Source: G963422275 sp963422275
Lineage (GTDB): Bacteria; Pseudomonadota; Alphaproteobacteria; Rhodobacterales; Rhodobacteraceae
Reading direction: 5' to 3'
Assembly (NCBI GenBank): GCA_963422275.1
Contig: OY729418.1
Location: forward strand, 4,730,521-4,794,520
Length of the DNA: 64,000 nt
Below the pieces are notes generated by a model. It saw nothing but the letters and a program-made list of their open reading frames with translations, had not been told where the DNA came from and ran no database searches. The position numbers and the translations under genes were made by a program. This document shows, one piece after another, positions 17,664 to 27,200 of this stretch; within the stretch, counting starts at the first letter, position 1; the number at the start of each line of letters is the position of its first letter.

Positions 17664-18620
17664 CTACCGCAGGTTCCAAGGAAGATTGTCCAGATCCGAA
17701 TTGCCTCCGGTCACAATGACACCTACGCTCTTGCCAACGAACGTTTCACGATATTTCAATACGGCCGCGAGCGCGACCGCGCTGCTCGGCTCAGCCGTAA
17801 CTTTCATTCGCTGCCACATGGACTTCATCGCGTCGACAATTTCTGTTTCGCCGACGGTCAGCACATCCCGGACATGCCGAGACACGAAATGCCAAGTCAT
17901 TTCCATCAACGGCGCACGGAGCCCGTCCGCAATCGTCCCGGACGAGTCAACCGAAACCAGGCGCCCGGCTCTCAGGCTGCGGCAGGCATCGTCGGCCAGC
18001 TCCGGCTCCGCTGCAAAGACCTCGACGCGTGTGGCGTTTTCCCGCGAAGCCAGGCAGGTCCCCGCGATCAAGCCGCCGCCGCCTATGGGGGCAATGACCG
18101 TGTCCAGGTCTGGGACCTGTTCCAAGAATTCAATCGCGCACGTTGCCTGCCCGGCGATTACGCGGGCATCGTTGTAGGGATGAACCAGTTCCCCACCGGA
18201 ATTGGCAGCGAGTTCCCGGGCAGTCTCTTCCCGTGCCGACGCGCTGGGTTCGCACTCGAAGATCCGGCCTCCGTAGTGCCGTACTGCCTCTCTCTTGGCC
18301 CGGACAGCGTTGTCAGGCATCACGACGGTCGCCGGGATGCCTCTTCGGGCTGCGGCATACGCCAAAGACGCACCATGATTTCCGGATGAGTGAGTCACCA
18401 CGCCTCGGGCGGCCGACGCGCCGGAGAGGCCGAAGACGGCATTTGCCGCCCCTCGCGTCTTGAAAGCGCCAGCCTTCTGGAAGTTCTCGCACTTGAAGAA
18501 CAGTTCGGCACCGACAACTCCGTTCAGGTACTGCGACGTGAGAACGGGTGTTAGGTGAATCCAAGAGTCGATTCGGCGCCGCGCTTCCAGCGCGTTTTCA
18601 AATGTCGGTATGTTCACCAT
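17664..18620 (-). CDS. PLP-dependent threonine/serine (hydroxyaspartate) dehydratase family protein
   Basis: Fold-type II PLP enzyme of 318 residues in the threonine dehydratase/serine racemase group. The PLP lysine is Lys54 in KAGAFKTRGA; the phosphate loop is SSGNHGASLAYAA; the tetraglycine PLP-phosphate motif is APIGGGGLIAG; the C-terminus has TAEPSSAVALAAVLKY and VTGGNSDLDNL. There is no ACT domain, so it is the short catabolic type. Substrate may be threonine, serine, 3-hydroxyaspartate or a hydroxyectoine-pathway intermediate; the neighbours do not settle it. The ATG at 18620 was chosen over a start seven codons upstream. Confidence 0.85.
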   Translation of the reverse strand: MVNIPTFENALEARRRIDSWIHLTPVLTSQYLNGVVGAELFFKCENFQKAGAFKTRGAANAVFGLSGASAARGVVTHSSGNHGASLAYAAARRGIPATVVMPDNAVRAKREAVRHYGGRIFECEPSASAREETARELAANSGGELVHPYNDARVIAGQATCAIEFLEQVPDLDTVIAPIGGGGLIAGTCLASRENATRVEVFAAEPELADDACRSLRAGRLVSVDSSGTIADGLRAPLMEMTWHFVSRHVRDVLTVGETEIVDAMKSMWQRMKVTAEPSSAVALAAVLKYRETFVGKSVGVIVTGGNSDLDNLPWNLR

Positions 18621-19280
18621 GCTGAATTCCAAGCCTCGCATGAAATCGAATTTGATTCATTTGCACACCCGCTCCCATATCGAAAATGCTTCTGCAAGTC
18701 ACGGCATGGTGCAATGCGTCCGAGCGGACGATCCAATTCCGCATGCTTTCCGGATTGTCTGGCCGAGCAATTTGCGAAAACACAAGGCACAGCCCATGAA
18801 CATTCTTCAAGTGGTTGGATTCACCTGCAGGGCGACGACGTTTTGCTCAAGGCGTCGTACAGCATCAGGCAGTGCCACGGCCACTTCGGATACCCGATTG
18901 GGGACTGTGCAAAATCCTGTTCCCTCTATGCTTGGGCATATTCCTGAGGGCATTTTCGATAATGCTCTTGGTGATGTACGGCACTCTTGCATCCATCCCG
19001 TTTGAGGCCTCTGCCCTCTCGGCAATTGCCACTCGATCATGTGTTCCGGACGTTGATAGGCATGTCGTACATCTCAATGCTGTCGATGGAAGTCACAATT
19101 AACCTGTTTGTCCACCCCATGACCAGAGACGCGAGGCCAACGCTTGGGTTTCGCATTGCAGGTCGCAAGGTTCTCGAAACTTCGATCTAGCGAATTTCCT
19201 GCATTTCGTGCCGAAATATCGCCATAATTACAATGGGTTACAAGGTAATAGGATTCCCGCTGGTTCTTTCCAGCCAACAA
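18621..19280. other. 660-base gap, possibly a decayed regulator gene
   Basis: No intact gene. On the minus strand two fragments in different frames are faintly like an Lrp/AsnC regulator: VSEVAVALPDAVRRLEQ (18.81-18.9 kb) and HGLCLVFSQIARPDNPE (18.6-18.8 kb). Such a regulator would fit upstream of an amino-acid dehydratase. The match is weak and I would not rely on it. Confidence 0.2.
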
Positions 19281-19442
19281 TCAACACCATTGCAACACCG
19301 CGACCCGATCGCAGTTCCGGGGGTTGTTGGCGCTCTCTGGCGGCGTCCGGCGTCTCCTGTCGGCTTCCAGATACGCCGCCATGTCCTCCGCCGTGCGAAG
19401 GTGTTCGGCCACGTCGCAGGGTGAAGTCGCGGTTCTGGTCAT
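19281..19442 (-). pseudogene. truncated HigA-like antitoxin
   Basis: Short frame of 53 codons starting MTRTATSPCDVAEHLRTAED, then MAAYLEA, which is the characteristic N-terminus of the 'addiction module antidote' proteins paired with RelE/HigB-like toxins. The helix-turn-helix region that should follow is missing; the frame runs out in SANNPRNCDRVAVLQWC. Its start lies nine bases after the toxin stop, the usual toxin-first order. The absent DNA-binding domain makes function unlikely. Confidence 0.6.
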
Positions 19443-19451
19443 GTCGCCCAC

Positions 19452-19640
19452 CTACAGGTTTCGTGCGAGGCGCATGGCCGTCGCGATGTCGTCGTCCCGG
19501 GAACGCTTGTCCCCGCCGGCCAGCAGGACGACGACCGTGCGGCCCTGCTGCTTGTAGTACACCCGGTAGCCCGGTCCGCAGTCGATCCGCAGTTCCGATA
19601 CGCCTTCGCCGACGGGTCTGACGTCTCCGGGGTTGCCGGC
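19452..19640 (-). pseudogene. HigB/RelE-like toxin, N-terminus missing
   Basis: The C-terminal two thirds of a phage Gp49-like/HigB toxin are unmistakable: GNPGDVRPVGEGVSELRIDC, then GPGYRVYYKQQG and TVVVLLAGGDKRSRDDDIA, then TAMRLARNL. Such toxins are ribosome-dependent mRNA endonucleases. The first about 30 residues are lost: just upstream the sequence switches to an unrelated fragment read on the other strand (19640-19750). The break marks the left edge of the integrated element discussed below. Confidence 0.7.
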
Positions 19641-19750
19641 AGGCGAAGCGCGTCACCGCCACGCTGAAGGCGGTGAGGGAGATGCGGCCCGCCTGCACCG
19701 AGATCATCATCTGCACGGGCCTGCGCACGCGCGGCGGCGTCCAGGTCTGA
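19640..19750 (+). pseudogene. C-terminal fragment of an unknown gene
   Basis: Open frame ending at the TGA 19748-19750 that reads KRVTATLKAVREMRPACTEI, then CTGLRTRGGVQV, with the codon pattern of a real gene. Its start would lie beyond the junction with the HigB-like fragment, so the gene is cut. I do not recognise the family; it precedes a small gene and ssb, as in plasmid or integrative-element accessory regions. Confidence 0.4.
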
Positions 19751-19817
19751 CGGCGGCTCGCGGTGCGCACCCTGCGCCGTTGCCGAGACCACGCGGTATC
19801 CGAGAGAAGACCCGGCG

Positions 19818-19985
19818 ATGTTCGACTTCGATACCGACTGCGACGTCATCACTCCGAGTGGCGGCGCATTGCTCGCCGAGATCGGCATGGACCCCCGCGC
19901 CGTCCGCGACGCGCTGGCCGACGACATGGCCCGGCGCTGCCCCGAGCGCGAGGCCCCGGCGCATTGGAGTGGAGGGGAGCTTTGA
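19818..19985 (+). CDS. hypothetical 55-residue protein upstream of ssb
   Basis: Small acidic protein starting MFDFDTDCDVITPSGGALLA, then EIGMDPRAVRDALADDMARR and ending HWSGGEL. It is a continuous frame with the same strand and codon bias as ssb, 91 bases downstream. I do not recognise a family. Its place among plasmid-type genes suggests an accessory gene of the integrated element. Confidence 0.5.
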   Translation: MFDFDTDCDVITPSGGALLAEIGMDPRAVRDALADDMARRCPEREAPAHWSGGEL

Positions 19986-20076
19986 GAGGATGAACGGACG
20001 GGGGCCGGAGAGAGGTGTTCCGGTCCCGGCCGTTCGCGAACCCATCGTCATCAACGAGAGTTTGAAGGAGACAACC

Positions 20077-20523
20077 ATGAGCTTCGGACTGAACCGCGTG
20101 GAACTCATCGGCTGCCTCGGCGCCGACGTCACCGTGAACCACCTCGTGTCGGGAGGGCGCGTCGCCAATTTGAGCATCGCGACCGACGAATCGTATCTGA
20201 ATCGCCAGACCGGCGAGAAAGTGCAAAAGACCGAGTGGCACCGGGTCGTGACCTTCCAGGACGGCCTCATCGACATGCTGGAGCGCAACGCCAGGAAGGG
20301 CAGCCTGATCCACGCCGAGGGCAAGCTCCAGACCCGGCGCTGGCAGAAGGACGGCGAGGACTCCGACCGCTTCTCGACCGAAATCCTGGTCGTCCCCGGT
20401 CATAGGGTCCAGTTCTTGGACAAGCCGAACGGGGCCAACGGCGCGAAGCCCGCGGCGGAACCGGCGGGCGGCGAGACCGCGAGCGCCGGCGCCGACGAAT
20501 CCGGAGACATCATCCCGTTCTAG
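20077..20523 (+). CDS. ssb: single-stranded DNA-binding protein (element-borne)
   Basis: SSB of 148 residues. The OB-fold starts MSFGLNRVELIGCLGADVTV and continues GGRVANLSIATDESYLN, then KTEWHRVVTFQ, GSLIHAEGKLQTRRWQ. A Gly/Ala-rich linker leads to the acidic C-terminal tip ESGDIIPF, which recruits DNA-processing partners. GAAGGAG lies upstream of the ATG, six bases away. Located beside DUF2493 and relaxase remnants, it is probably the mobile element's own SSB rather than the housekeeping copy. A strong terminator follows. Confidence 0.96.
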   Translation: MSFGLNRVELIGCLGADVTVNHLVSGGRVANLSIATDESYLNRQTGEKVQKTEWHRVVTFQDGLIDMLERNARKGSLIHAEGKLQTRRWQKDGEDSDRFSTEILVVPGHRVQFLDKPNGANGAKPAAEPAGGETASAGADESGDIIPF

Positions 20524-20547
20524 GGATACCCTCCCGTCCCCGCACTC

Positions 20548-20581
20548 GGGCGGCCGCATCCCGCGGTCGCCCGATTTTTTT
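20548..20581 (+). terminator. rho-independent terminator of ssb
   Basis: A 10-bp stem (GGGCGGCCGC with GCGGTCGCCC, one G-T pair), loop ATCCC, followed by GA and seven T, 25 bases after the ssb stop. Confidence 0.92.
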
Positions 20582-20661
20582 GTCGCCGAACCAGAGTCCC
20601 CTGCCGTCGACCCGAAGGCGGAAACCGCCGCCGCGAGGGCTGCACATCAATCTCCGGCGCC

Positions 20662-21025
20662 GTGCCCGCCGAATTGCACAAGGAGGCCGTGCCCGACGGC
20701 TTCCAGCTCGCCGACGAGCGCGAGAGCGTGCAGGATGGCACCGAGGTGAGGTCCCGTGAGATCGAGCTGGTCACCGATCGCGCGCGGAACCTCGGCGCCC
20801 GAGGCGCGGCAGCCAGACCGGCGCGCTCACCTCCGCCGCCTCGACCAGGTGGTGTGCAAGCCCGACTGGCAGCGCCACGGACGTGCCGCTCCGTTCCGGC
20901 GCAACGACAAGCTGCTTAGCCTCCTGCCGAAGGGCGTCATCGCCTTCCCCGGCTCCGGCATCACCGACAGCCTCGTCGACAAGGCGACCACGCTGGGCAT
21001 CCCGGTGATGAAGGTCGCAGCGTAG
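20662..21025 (+). pseudogene. DUF2493 (SLOG-like) gene, internally deleted
   Basis: Two ends of a DUF2493 protein survive in different frames. The first part (20662 onward) reads DGFQLADERESVQDGTEVRS, a segment found in the long plasmid-borne DUF2493 proteins. The second part (about 20860-21025) is the C-terminus: CKPDWQRHGRAAPFRRNDKL, then LPKGVIAFPGSGITDSLVDK and ATTLGIPV. The central part, including the 'GG..IHGG' Rossmann-like nucleotide-binding region, is gone. DUF2493 genes are common on alphaproteobacterial plasmids and integrative elements next to ssb and relaxase genes. Confidence 0.75.
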
Positions 21026-21727
21026 AGCGCGGCGCTTCACAGGCCGCGATGCCGACGATGATGATAGTGGTACAAGTGCTCGACCCGCGTGCCGATCATG
21101 CGACAACGAATCTGGGCGTGTCGCTTCGCAGCTGGGCTTTCCGCTTCAATCCCTATCGCTACCGCCAATGCCTTCGGCAGCGTGCTTCGCACGACTGCCC
21201 CCGGCTCGCTCCGCATCGCCGCCCGCATCAATCGCTGCGGCAGCTCCAAACCCTTGCGGCGCCGGCGCTTCAAGCCGGTCACGGTGTGCAGGTCGGCTTC
21301 GACCATCTGGACCCCCGTCGGGGTCTTGGTTCTCACACCACACGCACCTCGGTGCTGGTGTATGCCAGGCGCGCGCCTGGCACGTATCCTCTGCGTTTTC
21401 AACGACATAAGGCACCTAGCGCTTGCCGGGAAAAGCTGCTCCCGATCGGGCGCTCGGAACAATCAAAGTGAGTGCTAGAATTCACCCGCCAAATCAACGC
21501 CTTGCAGACCGTACGCCCGATCGGGCGTTTCGCGTGTTACGGGAGCATACGCGGCGGTCCAGGAGATTTCCTGCCGGGCACTCAATCTGACTGCTTCACC
21601 GGAACCAACATCGGGCCGGTACTGTTGCATCGAGGGATGCCCGGCGATACACTGATCGCTGCGAATTCCGGTGAAGCTGTCGTACCGTATGGCGACTGGA
21701 TTTGTTCAGGAGGATACCAAGAGACCG
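21026..21727. other. 700-base stretch without a convincing gene
   Basis: Open frames on both strands over 21037-21470 have no recognisable family, and neither strand looks clearly coding. The part nearer the defence genes holds two palindromes described separately. I would treat the stretch as decayed element DNA plus the upstream regulatory region of the following genes. Confidence 0.4.
21441..21527. promoter_or_regulatory. two CCCGATCGGG palindromes upstream of the defence operon
   Basis: CCCGATCGGG at 21441-21450 and the longer perfect palindrome CGCCCGATCGGGCG at 21514-21527 share the same core, 73 bases apart (about seven helical turns). They lie 200-290 bases upstream of the ribbon-helix-helix gene and the two-gene helicase operon. 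Spacing and symmetry suggest paired sites for a dimeric repressor; the small ribbon-helix-helix protein is one possible binder. Confidence 0.4.
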
Positions 21728-21919
21728 ATGGCGGAGACGTTGACGAGGACCATCCGGGTCACGCCGGAGCAATGGGCGCGTATCGAAAAGATTGCCAAGG
21801 AACGCGAGGTTTCCACCAACCGGCTCGTGGTCTCGTCATGGAGGCCCTTACCCACGCTTGACGGTCGGGCGTGGGTTTATCGGGCCCGACCGTGGCCCCC
21901 CGATGTGGTTCTGGAATGA
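21728..21919 (+). pseudogene. small ribbon-helix-helix protein, frameshifted near its end
   Basis: Starts MAETLTRTIRVTPEQWARIE, then KIAKEREVSTNRLVV, the N-terminus of a ribbon-helix-helix/antitoxin-like DNA-binding protein (basic strand followed by two helices). The expected ending (LVMEALTHA, stop at 21862) lies in another frame, so one base appears lost near 21835; the current frame runs to 21919 with an unrelated tail. The DNA-binding core is intact, so it may still function. It lies four bases upstream of the 787-residue gene and may regulate it. Confidence 0.6.
21861..21893 (+). terminator. strong hairpin between the RHH gene and the defence operon
   Basis: Perfect 10-bp stem ACGGTCGGGC / GCCCGACCGT with a 13-base loop. 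It begins at the predicted original stop of the RHH gene and ends 29 bases before the next start. No T-run follows; it may act as an attenuator or processing site rather than a true terminator. Confidence 0.5.
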
Positions 21920-21922
21920 TCG

Positions 21923-24286
21923 ATGCGGATGACAACGGCAATCGCCGCGCTGCGGTCATGGGTGAAATCTCTCTGGCCTTTCGCAAGCAATCCCGCATCG
22001 CCTGCCTGCCCGGCCGTCTCGGATTCGATGTCCGAACCTTTGCCGGCGCCTCATCTGGGCGACGCGGGCTCGGGCCCGGAGCAGCAACAGGCGGGGGATA
22101 CTCGCCGCGAAACCCCGAGCGAACCGGACGGACCTCCCCGAGATCCGCCTTCAAGCGAAGTCCTCGACGAGGATCGACAGCCCGACGAATCGAACCCCAC
22201 TTCCGTCGAGTCCACGTCCAGTTCCTCCCCTTCCGAACAGAAACCTCCTCTCCCGAGCACCGACGCCGCCGACAAGGTTCCGCCCTGTTCGGCAGAGGCC
22301 GAATCCGACGAGTCGTCTACCGTCGCGCCATCAACCGATGACGATGGGGAATACTCTCCACCGAAGAGCGGCGAGCATCCAGAAAACCAGGAACCGGACG
22401 GCGGTGACGGAGGTAATGCGAGCGCGGGCGATTCTCGGAAAACGAAACGCAAGCCACGCCGGATCTCCGGGAGACGAGACCGACAGCCCGGCAATCCGGG
22501 AAAGGAACGGCGACAGTCACCGTATTCCCGCCCAGAACTGGTTTGCCGGAGAGTTCCCGCCTCCGCAACCTGGGAGGTCATCCTGTCCGCGGATGAGGAG
22601 TGTCAGCTCGCGGCGGCACATCTCGAAGGCGAGCCTCTGGATTTCACCCGCCGACAATGCCGCGTCCCGTCGCTGAGGGGCCGCGTGACCGTTTCATGTC
22701 AGGACGGGCAGGAACACGTCGTTCCGCTGTTCGAAGGCAAACCCCTCATATTCAAACTGCGCAAGAACTGGGCCGGCGAGGGACGCAGAATCGCCCAGGT
22801 CACAACCGGACACTTCATCGTCATCGCGCCGGACGCATGGCAACGGACCGGCCATGCGCCGGTCGAACCGGGCGGTTGCGCCGATGCGGCATTCCGGGCG
22901 CACTATTTCCACCGGGACGCGACCGCAGCGGATGGGGACGTCGGCGGTTTCCGCGAGTGGAGCGAATCTCCCGTAGCCGTTGGCATCAAATTGACGGGGC
23001 GACGTATCCACGACGATGCGGACGACGGAATGCTGTTCGTCGGCGCCGCTCCGACCCTGGAATCTCCACCGGACATCGAGTGGGCGCGGGTCGGTGAGGA
23101 GACCGAACGGGGCTGGGGACAGAACTTCCATCCCGGCCGGCAATCGCTGTCGGGTGTTCTGGCCGATAAGGAAGGCCGCTTCTTTCTCCGGGCTTACGAT
23201 TCGGAAGTGAATCTGGTCGACAGCGTGGCGTTCCGGTACCTGCGCGACTTGAGACGGATCGATGTCGATGGAGCGGAATACGTTCAGAACACAGTCCTCG
23301 TGCCGGGGAAGACAGGATACCCGCTCACCGAGGCATGCTTCGTCGGCACAAACGGCTCGACGCTTGTCCCGGAGCTGGCGCCCCAAGCCCGCCAAACCAT
23401 AGCGCCGACGGGTGGCGTCGCGATTCCACCGCACCCACACGCGGACTGCATATCGTGCAGCCTTGGATCGGGCGCCAGCGCCGTGAACGTCGTCCTGGAC
23501 CTTCCCAGACTCTGGTGGCGGCTGGACGACGGTTGGTCCTGCCCCGGCGAGTGGTGCGATACGCCGCTCGTCATGACACGAGAGGAGTTCAGGAACCGCG
23601 CCTACGCGGATGGGAAGCTCTCGCTCTTGTCGAAACGGCAGGCATCGGTGCGCGCAGGGTTCGACGGTCAACTGGACCAGCCATACAGCCGACAGATCGA
23701 CGACGATCGTATCGCAATTCCCTTGGCTCACTTCGTCGACCATGCCCAGATCGACCGGAGACTGAATGGCGATGCCCACTTCAACGTGGAATGGGCCGGG
23801 GAGATCGTGCCGCTCATCGTGATTTCCGCCGACCCCATGCCCGAGATCGTTTCGTTCACCGCGGAACCGGTGACGATTTTCGCCGGCGAGGAAGTGCATC
23901 TGGAGTGGACGACCCGGAACGCTGGCGACGCCCGCGTGACCATGGAACCGGATACAGGCGTGATCGAAAGCGATGGGACATGCACCGTCCGCCCCGCTGA
24001 AACGACCCGTTACACGCTCACCCTGGCCATTTCCGGCGCGAACGACATCAGCAGGACCGTAACGGTTGCCGTCCGTTCGGTGCCCCGGCCCGGCGAGCAG
24101 CCGGCCGCTCGCGTCATGTCCTCCTCCGGCGGATGGAGAAGCGGAAAGGGGTTCAGCACCGGTGAGATCCGGGACGCCGGCCTGACGGCGCCGGAAGCCG
24201 CGGGTCGTTCCATCCTCATCGACGGGCGCCGGCGAACCACCCACCGGGTCAACGTAGAGGCTATCAGGAGCATGCCCGATGCCTGA
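21923..24286 (+). CDS. 787-residue protein with acidic/Pro-rich N-terminus and Ig-like domain; partner of DUF1998 helicase
   Basis: Function unknown. Residues 1-25 are moderately hydrophobic (AALRSWVKSLWPFASN); about 30-175 are a low-complexity Pro/Ser/Glu/Asp stretch; about 175-205 are strongly basic (KTKRKPRRISGRRDR). About 210-650 is a folded region without a family I know (WEVILSADEECQLA; KNWAGEGRRIAQVTTGHFIV; HYFHRD; GWGQNFHPGRQSL; HPHADCISCS). About 655-735 is a bacterial Ig-like beta-sandwich (IVSFTAEPVTIFAGEEVHLE, then WTTRN and TTRYTLTLAISG). A basic tail follows. The gene overlaps the helicase start by eight bases (ATGCCTGA), so the two are translated together. A substrate- or phage-recognition or scaffold role is inference from partnership. 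Confidence 0.85.
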   Translation: MRMTTAIAALRSWVKSLWPFASNPASPACPAVSDSMSEPLPAPHLGDAGSGPEQQQAGDTRRETPSEPDGPPRDPPSSEVLDEDRQPDESNPTSVESTSSSSPSEQKPPLPSTDAADKVPPCSAEAESDESSTVAPSTDDDGEYSPPKSGEHPENQEPDGGDGGNASAGDSRKTKRKPRRISGRRDRQPGNPGKERRQSPYSRPELVCRRVPASATWEVILSADEECQLAAAHLEGEPLDFTRRQCRVPSLRGRVTVSCQDGQEHVVPLFEGKPLIFKLRKNWAGEGRRIAQVTTGHFIVIAPDAWQRTGHAPVEPGGCADAAFRAHYFHRDATAADGDVGGFREWSESPVAVGIKLTGRRIHDDADDGMLFVGAAPTLESPPDIEWARVGEETERGWGQNFHPGRQSLSGVLADKEGRFFLRAYDSEVNLVDSVAFRYLRDLRRIDVDGAEYVQNTVLVPGKTGYPLTEACFVGTNGSTLVPELAPQARQTIAPTGGVAIPPHPHADCISCSLGSGASAVNVVLDLPRLWWRLDDGWSCPGEWCDTPLVMTREEFRNRAYADGKLSLLSKRQASVRAGFDGQLDQPYSRQIDDDRIAIPLAHFVDHAQIDRRLNGDAHFNVEWAGEIVPLIVISADPMPEIVSFTAEPVTIFAGEEVHLEWTTRNAGDARVTMEPDTGVIESDGTCTVRPAETTRYTLTLAISGANDISRTVTVAVRSVPRPGEQPAARVMSSSGGWRSGKGFSTGEIRDAGLTAPEAAGRSILIDGRRRTTHRVNVEAIRSMPDA

Positions 24287-27200
24287 TTTCGACATCAAGG
24301 ATTTGCCGGAGAAAATTCGGCAGCGCTATGAGAGCTACCTGAAGACCTCGTTCTTCTTCAAGGAACCCCTCCTGCGAGAGTCCTTCCAGGAAGCCTTGCG
24401 CGAAGAGGAAAGCCTCCTGAAGGGACCCTTTCCGGAACCTCACCGGGGGTTCGCGAGAGGATTGGACGCGCGAGCGCTGGCAGCCGAGTGTTTCCCGGGC
24501 GAGGCCGAAGAGCTCTTGCCCGCGCTGATCGATGGCCGGCTGTATACGCATCAGGAACGCGCCATCCGCGCCACACACGTCGATTCGCGGAACGTGGTTG
24601 TCGCCACCGGCACCGCCAGCGGCAAGACCGAGAGCTTCCTCTACCCGATCCTGTTCGAGCTCTACCGCCAGCATCTGGCAGAGAAGCTGGAAGAACCGGG
24701 GGTGAGGGCCATGATCCTCTACCCCATGAACGCGCTGGCGAACGATCAGCGCGAGCGCCTCGGCGCGATCTGCCGGAAGCTGAAGGATGCCGGTTCCGGG
24801 TTCGAACCGACGTTCGGGCAATACATCGGACAGACGCCGAGAGATGCCAAGGACAGATGGCGCAACGCCGCCGCGCGCGCCGAGGACCGCTTGCCCGGGG
24901 AACTCGTCTTCCGCGACGAGATGCGGTGCTCGCCGCCCCACATCCTGCTAACCAACTACTCCATGCTGGAATACCTGCTGATCCGTCCCGACGACAGCCC
25001 CTTGTTCGACGCCGGCCGAGGCGCGCACTGGCAGTTCGTCGTGCTGGACGAGGCGCATCAGTATCGTGGCGCGAGGGGCATGGAGATGGGGATGCTGATC
25101 CGGCGGCTCAGGCAGCGCTTGCGCGACGGAGGACGGCGCGGTCCGTTCCGATGCATCGCCACCAGCGCGACGATCACCTCCAGCCAAGGCTGCGAAGACC
25201 GGCAACAGGTCGCCGAATTCGCGGAGGAGCTCTTCGGGGAGCCCTTCTCGATGCCCGGCGTCATTTTTGGCGATTCGGAGCCGGCGGCCGGCGATGGAGC
25301 CCCACGTCGCTACCACGCCTTTCTGCGAGCCCTCGAAGGGGCGTTTCTCGTCCATAGGGACGGCAAGGACGCCGTCGTGCTCAATCGGAAGCGCGACAGC
25401 GGTAACGGCGCCAACGCCGAGCCGCTGGAGATCGCGCTCTGCCGGGAGTGCGGCCAGCACTATTATGTCGGCCAGGAAAAAGAGGGCAGGCTTATGGAGG
25501 CCGGCCGCGATCCGAGCCGTCCAGACTTCGGCGTCGACTACTACCTTCCGGCAGACGACGGAAATCAATTGCTGTGCAGGCGCTGCGGCGCCCTGTCAAC
25601 GTCCACGCCGGGTTGCGACTGTCACGGTGCGGCGACACGCGTGAAGAAGTGCGACTCGCACAAGGACAATCCGGACCAGCTGAAGCAGTGCGAGGTCTGC
25701 GGCTACCGGCGCAGCGGGGTCGGCGATCCTGTTCAGGAGATCGTGCACGGATCGGACGGGCCGAACGCCGTGATCGCGACCGCCCTGCATGAACTGCTGC
25801 CGGCGGACCGGCGCAAGGTTCTCGCCTTCGCCGATAGCCGCCAGGAGGCGGCATTCTTCGCCTGGTACGCCGAAGATTCCTACGAGAAGCTGCGCGACCG
25901 GAACCTCATCTTCAGAGCCATCCTGTCCGAACCGGTTGCGGAAGAAGGTCTGTCGATTGATGATCTCCGTAACCGTTTGCTCCGAGAGTGGGATGAAGCC
26001 GGGCTCTTCAGCGAGACGCATACGCGGGAGCAGCGAAACCGCCAGGTACTCACGTCGATCCTGCGCGAGGCGATGACCGAAGAGAAGAGGCTGTCCCTTG
26101 CCGGCGTCGGCTTGGTCAAATGGTTTGTCGGGCTGCCCCGGCACCTGCAGGTGCCGGATGCCATTCGTTGCCCGCCGTGGAATTTCGCCGAGGACGAGGC
26201 GCGCACTCTGATCGGCCACCTGCTGGACGAGATGCGCCCGCGCCGCGCCATGAACCTGCCCGAGGGCGCCGGAACGCCGGCATGGAGCGACATCTCGCCC
26301 TGGCCGCAACAGGCATTCGGCATAGCCTCGCCCGGCAAGCGGCACAAGGTCCTGCAATGGGGTAGCAAGCAGTCCGGGGTCGTGAAGCATTTCCTTCTCC
26401 GGCTCCTCTCGGACAGCGGCCTGTCCAGGGAAGAGATGCAGTCCGCATCGACGCAACTGATGAAGGAGATTTGGCGCGCCTTGCGGGATCATGTCCGTGA
26501 CCCATTGCTCTCGCCGGCCATGGACAATGGCACCTTCCGTCTCGCCCCGCGCTGGCTCCGGATCAAGCCCGCCGACCCCGACGAACTCTGGGAGTGCGGT
26601 ACCTGCGCCACTCTCGCAAGCCACAATGTTCGAGGTGTCTGCCCGCGCAACCAATGCCCCGGCACGCTCTTGCCGGTCAGTCGAGAGCGCCTCGGCGGGA
26701 ACCACTATCGAATCCTCTACAGGAGTCCCGGACTGCCTCCGGCTCTGTGCGCGGAAGAACACACCGCGCAGATCGATGCCGAAGAGGCCCGCCAGAGACA
26801 GGACCGCTTCAAGAACGGCGACATCCACTTGCTCAGCTCCTCGACCACGTTCGAGGTCGGCGTCGACCTTGGCGACCTGGACTCGGTGTTTCTCCGCAAC
26901 GTACCTCCGGAATCGTTCAACTATGCCCAGCGCGCCGGGCGCGCGGGCCGGCGAGACACGCCGGGGCTGGTGCTGACCTACTGCCGTCGCAATCCGCACG
27001 ATCTCTATCATTACGAAGATCCCGTCTGCCGGGTGATCGAGGGCGCGATCCATCCGCCGCGCCTTCACATGACGAACGAGAAGATCGTGCTGCGGCACAT
27101 GGTCGCCGTCGCTCTGTCGGAGTTCTTCAAGAATGACTGCGTTAGGTTCAAGAATGTCGAGACCTTTGTCTGCGACTGGCACACGCCCCGGGCGACAAGC

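Noticed and set aside
17508..18389. 293-codon open frame on the plus strand
   Set aside because: Antisense to the PLP dehydratase; no recognisable domain.
21037..21462. 141-codon minus-strand frame and a similar plus-strand frame
   Set aside because: Neither has a known family, a ribosome site or a consistent codon pattern; treated as decayed DNA.
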